A DNA stretch of 64,000 bases from Kluyvera sichuanensis. Lineage in GTDB: Bacteria > Pseudomonadota > Gammaproteobacteria > Enterobacterales > Enterobacteriaceae. The notes below the pieces were generated by a model. That model did not search any database, was not told the origin of the DNA, and saw nothing but the letters and a program-made list of their open reading frames with translations. This document shows positions 17,525 to 25,039 of this stretch, one piece after another (position 1 is the first letter of the stretch; each line of letters begins with the position of its first letter). Both the position numbers and the translations under genes were made by a program. Location: contig NZ_JABBJF010000009.1 of the NCBI RefSeq assembly GCF_014218705.1, positions 1 through 64,000 of the forward strand, read 5' to 3'.

Positions 17525-19188
17525 TACCAGCATCCTCTTTCAAATTCGTGGTAGTCATCATGGGTTTCATCATCGTGCGCATCTTCCCGGCGCTTACCGG
17601 GCAACGCCTGCACGCTGTCTTCGTCGATGACAAAACCATTCATATAAGAAGCGCGTACCGCCATCGCAAGCGCTACCGCAAAGTCACCGTGACGTTTGCC
17701 ACCAGTGCCACTGGCATTGGCGTCTTTGGTTCTGCCCTTATCAATCTGGGGTACGCCGTTAACGACCTTGATATTGAGCAGGTCATCCAGCGTTGTCTGG
17801 TGACGGGCGATAACCAGGTTCTGCGCTTCAAATTCACCTTTTAGCTTTGGCATCCATTCCTGATACCAGGCTGCTGACAGGTGCACGCTGTCAATCATCT
17901 CCGGGCCATACACCAGACGCGCAGCTTCAGCCAGATACCCACCATTACCGGTGGCATCAAAAGCGGCGCCGATAAAGCGAGGTAAACGCGCCAGGATAAA
18001 CAGCATGATCTGACGCTGCTGGTCATAGGTGACGTTCTTCAGCTCGACGCGGAAGCATTCACGCTTATACAGGTCGGCGGTGATTTCCAGCGGGACAAAA
18101 ACGGTCAGGTCGCCATTACGGGCAAAGTCTTCACCGAAGGCGTGTTTATGCTGGATGTTGAGCGCAGCCAGCAATGGAGCCAGTTCTTTCTCGCACCACG
18201 CTGAAACTTCCGCTTCCCGCAGTTCTGGCGACCAGGATTCAAAATCGTCAGGAGCCTCAAAACGCAGGATCGGAATATCACGCTCCGGCGTCATCGCCGC
18301 TTCAATCAGTACGCGGGAAAGGTAAGCACCGCCGGACTTTTTCGGTACGCAGCCATATTCCTCGTCGGCGCTCTCTTTGTTCGGGGCATTGCGGTAAAGG
18401 TCGTCACGCCATTTTTTCTCTTTTTCGGCGGACCAGCCCTGCCCCGTGACGTAGCAGATACGGCGGTAAAGGCCATCACTGATGGCATCATCCAGGGTAA
18501 TACGATGAATGGAATAATCTTTTCGCCCCTCTCGCGCGTCCTGAATGTACTGGTTAAACAGGTTATCAACGCCGTTATGCGTGGAGATAATCCGCACACG
18601 AGCGCCCCACATAGTCAGCGCGAACGCCGCTTTCAGCAGTTCATCAAGCGACTCATGGAAACCGGCTTCATCAATAACGACGTCCCCCTGTAACCCACGC
18701 AGGTTGGACGGCCGCGAGGACAGCGCCTGGATCTTAAAATTGCTGTTCGGAAAGCGAATCATGTACGACAGAATTTCTTCGTTCTTATCGCTGTCCCAGA
18801 AGGTCTGCTCATAGACGTCGGCTTTTGCCAGCTGATTGAAAGCACGGGCAAACAGCGCACAAGCGGCGATGTACTCCAGCGCCATCTCCTGCCGGGAGCC
18901 GACATAAAAGACATTGCGGCCACCGCGTTTACGTGGCTTTGCGGCCGTCATGACATTACGGCCAGCCTCTGCCCAGGTCAGACCGGTACGGCGGGATTTT
19001 TCAGCGATACAAATCTGACTGTCATCGCTGAACCACCGGGCCTGATAGGGAAGGAAAACGGCTTCGCTCGCCGGGTTCAGACTGCCGGCATCCGTCACAA
19101 TATCCACGCCGAGTTTGCTGGCTTCTTCCTTCAGGTCAATCTGGCGCGGTTCGCTGAGTGGGGTGAGTCGTTTTGTAGTTGCGGTCAT
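17524..19188 (-). CDS. Terminase large subunit, Mu gp28 family
   Basis: A 554-residue terminase ATPase/nuclease that packages phage DNA by headful. The ATPase part has the region FLPYQARWFSDDSQICIAEKSRRTGLTWAE containing the adenine-binding and Walker-A-like SRRTGLTWA stretch, then VVIDEAGFH (Walker B with catalytic Glu). The C-terminal nuclease part includes the FIGAAFDATGNGGYLAE segment with an acidic residue. The start is placed at the ATG at 19188 (MTATTKRL), 1 bp after the small-terminase stop codon. The upstream ORF extension overlaps the previous gene heavily. Confidence 0.92.
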   Translation of the reverse strand: MTATTKRLTPLSEPRQIDLKEEASKLGVDIVTDAGSLNPASEAVFLPYQARWFSDDSQICIAEKSRRTGLTWAEAGRNVMTAAKPRKRGGRNVFYVGSRQEMALEYIAACALFARAFNQLAKADVYEQTFWDSDKNEEILSYMIRFPNSNFKIQALSSRPSNLRGLQGDVVIDEAGFHESLDELLKAAFALTMWGARVRIISTHNGVDNLFNQYIQDAREGRKDYSIHRITLDDAISDGLYRRICYVTGQGWSAEKEKKWRDDLYRNAPNKESADEEYGCVPKKSGGAYLSRVLIEAAMTPERDIPILRFEAPDDFESWSPELREAEVSAWCEKELAPLLAALNIQHKHAFGEDFARNGDLTVFVPLEITADLYKRECFRVELKNVTYDQQRQIMLFILARLPRFIGAAFDATGNGGYLAEAARLVYGPEMIDSVHLSAAWYQEWMPKLKGEFEAQNLVIARHQTTLDDLLNIKVVNGVPQIDKGRTKDANASGTGGKRHGDFAVALAMAVRASYMNGFVIDEDSVQALPGKRREDAHDDETHDDYHEFERGCW

Positions 19189-19189
19189 A

Positions 19190-19771
19190 TCACGCTTTCC
19201 CCAGCAACACATTGCGAATACGCTGCTCAAGCTCTTCGCTCATCCCATCCGTACCGCGCAGTTCGTCACTGACAGCATTAGCCGCTTCTTCTGCAAAGGC
19301 CTGGCGAATTTCTTTTTCGCGCTTATGACTGGACATGGCTGTTGATTCCAGACGCTGGGCCGCCAGCATGGCATTTTTGAGCATGTCGATATCGACTTCG
19401 GCTTCTGGATCTTCAATCTGGCGCATCAATGCTTTAAAGAGCTGACTTCTGGCCATCTCCAGTATGAGCTTGGTCGTTTCACCCATCGGCTTATCGCCGA
19501 GCTGGCTGGTGAGCGCCTGTGTCATTTCCCGCATCTGACGCAGGTTCTGTCCCACCTGCTCGACACTGGTGGCATAACGGTTCAGGCCAGAACGGGAAAG
19601 CCGCATGTCTTCCGGTAGCCCAGCATCATCAATCAGCGCATTAATCTCTTCCAGGATCTGCGCCTGTGGAATGGCTTTATCCCTGAGCATGGCATGAAGC
19701 GTTTTTTTGACGTCTTCAGGCAGCAGATCAACTTTCGACGCGCGGCCGCGAGTGGGTTTTGTCGTTTCCAT
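19190..19771 (-). CDS. Terminase small subunit, Mu gp27 family (DUF3486)
   Basis: A 193-residue DUF3486 protein. It opens ETTKPTRGRASKVDLLPEDVKKTL, the Arg/Lys-rich DNA-binding entry of this family, followed by long helices (EEINALIDDAGLPEDMRLSRSGLNRY) with a helix-turn-helix-like spacing. In Mu-like phages it precedes the large terminase and recognises phage DNA near the left end for packaging. It lies 8 bp after the gp26-like gene. Confidence 0.88.
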   Translation of the reverse strand: METTKPTRGRASKVDLLPEDVKKTLHAMLRDKAIPQAQILEEINALIDDAGLPEDMRLSRSGLNRYATSVEQVGQNLRQMREMTQALTSQLGDKPMGETTKLILEMARSQLFKALMRQIEDPEAEVDIDMLKNAMLAAQRLESTAMSSHKREKEIRQAFAEEAANAVSDELRGTDGMSEELEQRIRNVLLGKA

Positions 19772-19779
19772 AGCTAACC

Positions 19780-20070
19780 TCAGCGGGCACGGGGCTTTTT
19801 AACACCGGATACGCGGGAACGACCTTCGGCGACATCCTGCCCCCGGCCAGTAATGGTGACGACATAAAAACCACGCAGGTTTTCAACCGTAACCAGCCCT
19901 TGCTCCTGCAGCCAGTCAATATGAGTACGAACGAGATCGCGTGAAATGTTGTGGCCGTAGGCATCAAGGCAGTCATTCAGAATGCTTTCGTTCGCTTCGT
20001 TGTTGCAGTCCATCAGGCTGCGAAGAATGACCAGCCTCTGGTCTTCAGTCAGAATATCGTTAATCATCAT
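19780..20070 (-). CDS. Mu gp26-like small DNA-binding protein (winged-helix type)
   Basis: A 96-residue protein between DUF2730 and DUF3486, in the place of Mu gp26. It looks like a small winged helix: ILTEDQRLVILRSLMD, then ISRDLVRTHIDWLQEQGLV followed by the wing VTVENLRGFYVVTIT, and a basic tail. Members are annotated VpaChn25_0724/gp26 family. A role in head or packaging is guessed from position only. Confidence 0.78.
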   Translation of the reverse strand: MMINDILTEDQRLVILRSLMDCNNEANESILNDCLDAYGHNISRDLVRTHIDWLQEQGLVTVENLRGFYVVTITGRGQDVAEGRSRVSGVKKPRAR

Positions 20071-20363
20071 TTGCTCCGGTTCACCGCATTTTCCAGTAAC
20101 AATTCAATCTGGTGGGTCATTGACTGCACGCGCTGGCCGATAACCTTCATATCTCCAGCAATCTCCGTCATACGCAGGCGCATTTCCTGCATATCTTCAA
20201 CGCCAGGCATATTGGCGTATTTGGTTTCCATCTCGGTGAGGCGATTTTCCAGCTTTTCTACCCGTTCGGTACTGGCGAACGTGCGGCGCATAGCCCAGAC
20301 AATCCCGCCAAAAGCTACTGGTAACAGATATGGCCACAGACCGATATATTCAAAAATGCCCAC
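20067..20363 (-). CDS. Membrane-anchored phage protein, DUF2730 family
   Basis: A 98-residue protein with one N-terminal membrane helix (GLWPYLLPVAFGGIVWAM) and a coiled-coil C-terminal part (EKLENRLTEMETKYANMPG). I choose the GTG at 20363 because AGGGAG precedes it by 6 bases and it avoids overlap with the upstream zinc-finger gene. Found in the lysis-to-packaging interval of many Mu-like phages; function unknown. Confidence 0.75.
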   Translation of the reverse strand: MGIFEYIGLWPYLLPVAFGGIVWAMRRTFASTERVEKLENRLTEMETKYANMPGVEDMQEMRLRMTEIAGDMKVIGQRVQSMTHQIELLLENAVNRSK

Positions 20364-20365
20364 GT

Positions 20366-20563
20366 TTAACTCCCTGAATAACAACGCTGACACAACGTCT
20401 CATACTGGCCAGTCAGCTCAACAATCCCCAGCCTGCGACGACATAAGGCACAAATACGGTCAGGCTCAGGGCGCTGGATTTGTGGTCCAGGCCAGCTGCA
20501 ACCTTGTTGCTGCCAAAGTTCCCGCAGAAACTCTTCAGCCTCCTGAAGCAGGTCGGCGTCCAT
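20366..20563 (-). CDS. TraR/DksA-type zinc-finger protein
   Basis: A 65-residue protein with a C-terminal four-cysteine zinc finger (ICALCRRRL ... TLCQRC). TraR/DksA proteins bind in the RNA polymerase secondary channel and alter promoter choice; small phage members like this one are common. The ATG at 20563 is preceded by AGGA 9 bases upstream; a TTG three codons earlier is an alternative. Its N-terminus is short, lacking the long coiled coil of DksA. It overlaps the Rz1-like gene. Confidence 0.8.
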   Translation of the reverse strand: MDADLLQEAEEFLRELWQQQGCSWPGPQIQRPEPDRICALCRRRLGIVELTGQYETLCQRCYSGS

Positions 20564-20861
20564 AAATTTCAATCCTTTTTAAATCCTGCTGGCGGGCATC
20601 GTTCTTATCGCGATTGCACTGGCCAAGTGCTGTTAATAGCGTGGCATTCCAGACCACTGATGCACCGTATGTAAACGGCGCGGGGCGTACTGGCACAGGC
20701 GTTTCCGCCAGCAGTTCTGCATCAATAGGCAGCGGGGTCACCACCACCGGAACGGGCGCGGTTCTCGACCCGCTGCAACCACTCAACAGCAGCAGCAGGC
20801 ACATCGTGCTTAGCGCATTCTTCTTTTTCAAGGATGAGGGTGATCTGGTTCTGAGCTTCAT
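20535..20861 (-). CDS. Rz1-like outer-membrane spanin lipoprotein
   Basis: A 108-residue protein with a basic N-terminus and a lipoprotein signal (STMCLLLLLSGC, lipobox LSGC with Cys about residue 29) followed by a Pro-rich segment (TAPVPVVVTPLPID), the hallmark of Rz1. Its start at 20861 lies inside the Rz gene in another reading frame, the classic Rz/Rz1 overlapping layout. With Rz it fuses inner and outer membranes at lysis. It is longer than typical Rz1 because its C-terminus runs past the end of Rz. Confidence 0.85.
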   Translation of the reverse strand: MKLRTRSPSSLKKKNALSTMCLLLLLSGCSGSRTAPVPVVVTPLPIDAELLAETPVPVRPAPFTYGASVVWNATLLTALGQCNRDKNDARQQDLKRIEIYGRRPASGG

Positions 20862-21108
20862 CGCGCAGCCTCTCGTCTTCGCGCCGTGCTGCGGCATTGG
20901 CCGCGCGGATGGCACTGAATATCTGGATGGTTTGCTCCTGGCCGTGTAGCAGCCATTCTGCTGTGTTTCTGGCTTGCGTCTGGGTCTGCAAGTCCCGGCG
21001 TAACTGGACGTTATCGCTGTGCGTTTTCTCAGCCTTTACCCAGACCGCACCCACGGTGACCAGGAGTGCAACCGCGCCGGCAGCGATAAGACGATCAGCG
21101 AAGGTCAT
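20722..21108 (-). CDS. Rz-like inner-membrane spanin
   Basis: A 128-residue i-spanin with one N-terminal transmembrane helix (LIAAGAVALLVTVGAVWV) and a long periplasmic coiled coil (TQTQARNTAEWLL, then REDERLRDEAQNQITLILEKEE). The ATG at 21108 follows GGAGGTG by 4 bases. It overlaps the endolysin stop by 14 bp and contains the start of Rz1 out of frame. Confidence 0.87.
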   Translation of the reverse strand: MTFADRLIAAGAVALLVTVGAVWVKAEKTHSDNVQLRRDLQTQTQARNTAEWLLHGQEQTIQIFSAIRAANAAARREDERLRDEAQNQITLILEKEECAKHDVPAAAVEWLQRVENRARSGGGDPAAY

Positions 21109-21598
21109 CAACACCTCCGACTGACCAGATGGCCATCTCAACTTCACGGCGCGTCATCAGTCCTTTCCACGGTTTCCCGGCCGCAAATATCCAGCGACGC
21201 ATCTGGTCGCGAGCACCTTCAAAATCACCGGCATTCAGTTTTTTGAGGAGGGTCGAACGGGAAAATGCCCCGGTGCCGGTATTGAAAATGAACGTCTCAA
21301 GTGCGGTGCGCTGATAATCGGTTAAAGGGACTTTTACCAGCCGTTTAATGGCTGCCCGAACGGGCTTTAAATCACTGTCCAGCAGGGCCATGCACTCTTT
21401 ATAGGTGTAGGTGCGCATCTGGATATCAGCGCCAGTATGGCCAACGCATACGGTCATGATGCCGGCAATGTCGCGGTACGGGGTATATTCGATCCCCTCG
21501 ACGTGGATAAGGGTCTCGCGGGTCATTTCATGATAACCGCCACCGGCAATAGCAATCGCCAGCAATGACGCTTTCAGACTACGGGGTATTTGGGGCAT
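21095..21598 (-). CDS. lys: SAR endolysin, T4-type lysozyme (GH24)
   Basis: A 167-residue glycoside hydrolase family 24 lysozyme that cuts the glycan of peptidoglycan at the end of the lytic cycle. The catalytic triad E34-D43-T49 (VEG, YRD, MTV) has the exact T4 spacing. An N-terminal weakly hydrophobic stretch rich in Ala/Gly (SLLAIAIAGGGYHE) is a signal-arrest-release segment, so no holin-dependent export is needed, although a holin was not seen. The start at 21598 is supported by GGATAAG; a further ATG at 21625 is possible. Confidence 0.9.
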   Translation of the reverse strand: MPQIPRSLKASLLAIAIAGGGYHEMTRETLIHVEGIEYTPYRDIAGIMTVCVGHTGADIQMRTYTYKECMALLDSDLKPVRAAIKRLVKVPLTDYQRTALETFIFNTGTGAFSRSTLLKKLNAGDFEGARDQMRRWIFAAGKPWKGLMTRREVEMAIWSVGGVDDLR

Positions 21599-21652
21599 CA
21601 GCTTATCCGGTGAGTGGATCTGCATCCGAGGATAAGAAAAAGCTGATTAGAG

Positions 21653-21671
21653 AGGTGATTCCGGTATCTGA
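21653..21671 (-). promoter_or_regulatory. Late-promoter activator element upstream of the endolysin
   Basis: Second exact copy of the 19-bp element at 14065-14083, in the same orientation, 54 bases before the endolysin start at 21598. Position matches Mu Plys, directly downstream of the C activator gene. It contains the GATnCCGGnATC dyad. Confidence 0.72.
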
Positions 21672-21713
21672 GTACAACCCGCACTCTCGAGCGCAGTCGG
21701 TTGTTACAGATAA

Positions 21714-22133
21714 TTAGTGCGGGAATAAATCCGGTTGGCGACGACGGGTATGAAGCTTGCGCTGACGGGCGATGATATCGTAAATCTGCGTCTGAGATAA
21801 ACGATGCTCGCGGCGCAGGTCTTCAAGGTTGCGGCCATCGAAACGGGAGAAGATAAGATCGTCCCGTAACGCTGTCACAAGCTTGTCCCCGGATGGCAGA
21901 TAATACTGACGTCCGCCCATATAGTGGGACATGGCCAGCGCCAGTTTACGCGCCAGCAAGCGGCTGTCTTCAGCAATTCCGAGGCGCTTCAATTCTGCCT
22001 CCATCACATCGACAAGTGCAACCAGCATTTGTGGCCATTGGTGCTCAAGCTCACCGACAGGGATATTGTCGATATGGTCAAGCAACTGGTGAATGGCCGG
22101 GTCGTGTTCAAAAAGCTCCGACTGTTGTGACAT
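21714..22133 (-). CDS. Mor/C-family transcription activator
   Basis: A 139-residue activator of the Mor/C family. Residues ~20-85 form the helical dimerisation region and the C-terminal part has the helix-turn-helix (LEDLRREHRLSQTQIYDIIARQRK) with a basic tail. In Mu, Mor (129 residues) turns on C, and C (140 residues) turns on the late genes. Only one such gene is visible here; its length and its position next to the lysin match C. It has its own leader behind a terminator (22169-22194) and a good GAGGAGG ribosome site. Confidence 0.88.
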   Translation of the reverse strand: MSQQSELFEHDPAIHQLLDHIDNIPVGELEHQWPQMLVALVDVMEAELKRLGIAEDSRLLARKLALAMSHYMGGRQYYLPSGDKLVTALRDDLIFSRFDGRNLEDLRREHRLSQTQIYDIIARQRKLHTRRRQPDLFPH

Positions 22134-22168
22134 AAACCCTCCTCAAGGTAAGTGCACAGTCAGTATAC

Positions 22169-22194
22169 AAAAAATCCCGCACGTTGGCGGGATT
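22169..22194 (-). terminator. Rho-independent terminator before the Mor/C gene
   Basis: On the minus strand AATCCCGC, a 6-base loop and GCGGGATT form a perfect 8-bp stem that runs into TTTTTT. It ends the early transcript after the secreted-protein gene. A -10-like TATACT (22162-22167) follows immediately, so a separate promoter for the activator gene probably begins here. Confidence 0.8.
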
Positions 22195-22204
22195 GTTGAT
22201 GACA

Positions 22205-22564
22205 TCAGCTGTCACGTTTGCATGGGTGAAGCTTGAAGAATTTTATATCGTCATGGAGATATAATTTTTTCCCCGATTTATCGACTATAAAAAACTTGAT
22301 GACTGCCGGGTTACGCATTGAAGCAAAGGTATACGAAGTTCCATGCACGGAAATTTCTTTGTCATTCTCTGGTGACGGCGGCTCTGTCTGCACATAGGTA
22401 TCACCATCATCAAGATTCTGCCAGGAAACCAGGTCAACGCCCATATGAAGCTTGATGCCGTTACATGTCCAGAGGCCAGATGCAGGGTCTTTCTTGCCCG
22501 ACTCCTCTGCCGCATAAGAGGCCAGACTAACTACCATTACGACTATTGCTAACAAATACTTCAT
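22205..22564 (-). CDS. Small secreted protein, unknown (prophage cargo)
   Basis: A 119-residue protein with a clear signal peptide (MKYLLAIVVMVVSLASYA, cleavage likely after AEE or YAA) and a mature part with two cysteines (about residues 34 and 115) that could form a disulfide. It contains WTCNGIKLHMGVDLVSW and a beta-rich middle. No catalytic motif was recognised. It is not a Mu core gene. Placement beside the plus-strand DUF2513 gene and after the early genes suggests a moron. A periplasmic or envelope role is inferred. Confidence 0.6.
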   Translation of the reverse strand: MKYLLAIVVMVVSLASYAAEESGKKDPASGLWTCNGIKLHMGVDLVSWQNLDDGDTYVQTEPPSPENDKEISVHGTSYTFASMRNPAVIKFFIVDKSGKKLYLHDDIKFFKLHPCKRDS

Positions 22565-22695
22565 ATAACCCCCTTAAAAATAATGATTAAAATTTATCAC
22601 CGTTTTGTCTGAAAAGCATTTACTGATAACGTTGCCCCGTGGCGGCATCATGGTCACAAAGAGCCGGGACAATTTTCTAACAGTGAGATACTTGG

Positions 22696-23118
22696 ATGAA
22701 ACTCGATCTTGATGAAATGAAGAAGTTGCTAAATTGTTTTATTGAATCCCCAGAACCCTACATCACCCTTAAAGAACTTGGTCTGTTTGACGTCGATGAG
22801 AAGGAACAGAACATATTGATTGCTCATTTGCTACTTCTGGCCGAGAACGGGTTCATCAGTAGTCTCAAACTGGAGACAGGCTTTGAATCTTTGGGCCTGC
22901 ATCCGACGCAGAAAAGTACAGGCATCTCATGGAATTTTGCAATCAAACCAATACGGTTGACACAAGCGGGACATGATTTTGCGGCAGTATTAAACCAACG
23001 CCCCGTATTTGAAAAGCTGAAAGAAGAAGCGCAGGAGGCTCCAGTCGCCCTCCTGCGCAAGATCGGCAGCGCCCTTGCAGAAAAATTGCTGAAAGAAAAA
23101 TTAGGGCTGGGGGACTGA
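22696..23118 (+). CDS. DUF2513-family protein (plus-strand moron)
   Basis: A 140-residue DUF2513-family protein, the only plus-strand gene besides the repressor in the prophage. It begins KLDLDEMKKLLNCFIESPEP, then LTQAGHDFAAVLNQRPVFEK, matching the family signature LTxxGHdFL. The N-terminal half resembles a winged helix. Function unknown. Its end overlaps the convergent early gene 23101-23415 by 18 bases. Being on the opposite strand, it can be expressed from the dormant prophage, as expected for cargo. No close link to a defence system can be claimed from sequence. Confidence 0.75.
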   Translation: MKLDLDEMKKLLNCFIESPEPYITLKELGLFDVDEKEQNILIAHLLLLAENGFISSLKLETGFESLGLHPTQKSTGISWNFAIKPIRLTQAGHDFAAVLNQRPVFEKLKEEAQEAPVALLRKIGSALAEKLLKEKLGLGD

Positions 23119-23415
23119 AGGTAATAGATCCGCTAATCGAGCTGCTGCGATTGCAGCAGCATCATATTCACCAGCAGCCATAGCCTGTGTTCTGATTGTT
23201 TCCAGATTACAAACAACACGGTACAGATTCATTTTTGACATCATTTCAAGTTTAAAATCCTGAGTCAGTTCAGCAATAACGGTTGTGCGATAGACAGGGG
23301 CTGAGGGTTTTAACAAACCGTGAATTAACTCCTCTGGCCAGCCACTTGCAATCAGCTCAGCGGCATGGACTTCTGCGTTTGAAAGCTCTCTGATTTTGCT
23401 AGACTCTGGTTTCAT
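23101..23415 (-). CDS. Conserved early phage protein, unknown
   Basis: A 104-residue protein directly after gemA, with overlapping ATGA. It starts MKPESSKIRELSNAEVHAAE, then has a short helical middle with LIASGWPEELIHGL, and ends in Ala-rich YDAAAIAAARLADLL. No known domain is recognised. It is the last early gene before the cargo pair. Confidence 0.6.
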   Translation of the reverse strand: MKPESSKIRELSNAEVHAAELIASGWPEELIHGLLKPSAPVYRTTVIAELTQDFKLEMMSKMNLYRVVCNLETIRTQAMAAGEYDAAAIAAARLADLLPSVPQP

Positions 23416-23921
23416 TTTTCCCCCTTGCAAATGTTCAACATGATTTGATAACGCTCACATACACGGTCGTAAGTAGGTTTGATACCGGTGTCTGGTAAAC
23501 GCTCCAGCATGCACCGCATATGCCACCGTTTCAGGCTTTCGAGAACGGTTCGAGCTTTCTCATCACGCAACCAGTTCAGCTTTGCCACACCTTCGCCACC
23601 GTTCTGTTGCCGGGTTATGCGCTTTACATACGCATCAATCGCTGCAGTGTCGTTACTGGTGACAAAACCCTGATTGAACATGGTGAACCATACCGCCCGA
23701 ATTTTGCCGGCAATCCCCGATGGTGCTTTTGGTTTAGATGAAACAGGCTTAAAACCTCGCTCTTTAAGAGCATCCAGCACGGCCTGCAGCTGCGCCGAGC
23801 TCATATCACGGCAACTGCTTTTACCCGGCACAACAGTGCTAAGAAAAACACGATAAGTCTCATCATCAAGACCCAGAGTACGACGCGCGACGTGGATCAA
23901 TTTGATAGTATTAGCTCGCAT
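23412..23921 (-). CDS. gemA: GemA-like early regulator (Mu gp16)
   Basis: A 169-residue protein of the GemA (DUF1018) family. It starts MRANTIKLIHVARRTLGLDDETYR and carries SSAQLQAVLDALKERGFKP, both standard for GemA. In Mu this early protein affects host gene expression and DNA gyrase/supercoiling and acts before Mor. It overlaps the genes on both sides, marking one early operon. Confidence 0.9.
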   Translation of the reverse strand: MRANTIKLIHVARRTLGLDDETYRVFLSTVVPGKSSCRDMSSAQLQAVLDALKERGFKPVSSKPKAPSGIAGKIRAVWFTMFNQGFVTSNDTAAIDAYVKRITRQQNGGEGVAKLNWLRDEKARTVLESLKRWHMRCMLERLPDTGIKPTYDRVCERYQIMLNICKGEK

Positions 23922-24363
23922 CAGCCATTACCTCACTCAGTGGTGATACCAGCTCAAGACCATCAATTTTCTTAAATTGACGAACCAACGATGATGCGGT
24001 GCTGAAATGACATACCCAGTATTCCACAACCTCATGGAGGTGCGCATTTTCTTTGCGTTTCAACCAGCGCAGGCCGTCTCTGGTTTTTGACGCTCGGCGG
24101 ATGATGGAAGCGCCTGGCTTATACGTTTTACGACGCCATACTGCCTTCGTAATCGGACGAAAATCCTTATGTGACGGCCAGCCCCATGCTTCACTGCGGG
24201 TATCATCAATCCAGACTATTAACGCCAGCTTATTTTCAGAGACAATGGCCTTATAAACTGCAATTTTTTCTCCAGAAGACAGCTTAAATTCAACCCTGGT
24301 ATACAAATCACCTAGCGTGTTCTGGATACCGTTCCATTGTTCCTTTGTGATAGTGGTTGTCAT
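23911..24363 (-). CDS. Unknown early phage protein
   Basis: A 150-residue protein with a basic middle section (WRRKTYKPGASIIRRASKTRDGL) and no motif that I can name. The start ATG at 24363 overlaps the stop of the membrane-protein gene. The arrangement and the basic stretch suggest DNA or RNA contact, but this is a guess. Related genes occur in the accessory part of Mu-like early regions. Confidence 0.55.
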   Translation of the reverse strand: MTTTITKEQWNGIQNTLGDLYTRVEFKLSSGEKIAVYKAIVSENKLALIVWIDDTRSEAWGWPSHKDFRPITKAVWRRKTYKPGASIIRRASKTRDGLRWLKRKENAHLHEVVEYWVCHFSTASSLVRQFKKIDGLELVSPLSEVMADAS

Positions 24364-24599
24364 TTGCGACTCCTGAAATAGGTTGAGGTGGCGAAAAACA
24401 GCAGCTCCAGCACATCAAACAGCCACCAGAGAGTGATACACCCAATCAGTGCCATCAGAGTGAATGGCCAGGCTACAGCCGCAACCAGAGCGCTGATTGA
24501 ATCAGCCTCTTTATCCATGATTTTGCTACCACGCAGCGCAGCAACGAGCACGAAGGTCAGTATGCCGCCAGCGATATAACAAACGATGACGATTACCAT
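24360..24599 (-). CDS. Small membrane protein, unknown
   Basis: A 79-residue protein with two predicted membrane helices (VIVIVCYIAGGILTFVLVAAL and the later AVAWPFTLMALIGCITLWWLFDVLEL) separated by a short charged loop. It lies in the early region, not in the lysis cassette, so it is not an obvious holin. A superinfection-exclusion role is possible but unsupported. It overlaps its neighbours by one to four bases. Confidence 0.55.
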   Translation of the reverse strand: MVIVIVCYIAGGILTFVLVAALRGSKIMDKEADSISALVAAVAWPFTLMALIGCITLWWLFDVLELLFFATSTYFRSRK

Positions 24600-25039
24600 C
24601 AGGCAACTCCTTGCACATCAATAGGCAGGTATCTAAGGACATGCCGGGTAATAATTTGCCCGGTTCTGGAGCACTGAAAATGCCCCATTCGAATATCGAT
24701 TAACGCACTTTCAAATTGTGGCCAGCCCTGCATCTGCTTTTTGTCATCCAGCTCAACCAGAACAAGCACCGTTTCAGCTGACCGTGGCCCGGAAGCCAGG
24801 TACATCACACTTCGGGGAATCTCAGTACCCTCAATCCACCTAAATGAGCGTCGAGCCGCTACAGGTGATTTGCTGCGGATAATGTCGTAATAACCGTTAC
24901 GCTCTTTCAGCTCGGAACGTGCCACCGCTTTGCGTAGCGCCTTGATAAGCAACTGGGCACTGGTTCCCGTCGCACTGACCAGTTGCAGACAGGTCATTTC
25001 GCCCTTATCGGACAGCACGGCTTTGATTGCATCGATCAT
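24599..25039 (-). CDS. Unknown early protein with winged-helix-like N-terminus
   Basis: A 146-residue protein. The first ~55 residues (MIDAIKAVLSDKGEMTCLQL then LIKALRKAVARSELKERNGYY) look like a winged helix, followed by a region with VMYLASGPRSAETVLVLVEL. I use the ATG at 25039 because AGGGAG is 7 bases upstream; one codon further up (25042) is possible. The stop overlaps the membrane-protein ATG. It may act on DNA; no function is known. Confidence 0.55.
   Translation of the reverse strand: MIDAIKAVLSDKGEMTCLQLVSATGTSAQLLIKALRKAVARSELKERNGYYDIIRSKSPVAARRSFRWIEGTEIPRSVMYLASGPRSAETVLVLVELDDKKQMQGWPQFESALIDIRMGHFQCSRTGQIITRHVLRYLPIDVQGVA

Noticed and set aside
24360-24599. Calling the two-helix early protein a holin
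   Set aside because: It is in the early operon, far from the lysis cassette, and the endolysin has a SAR segment that does not need a classic holin for export.
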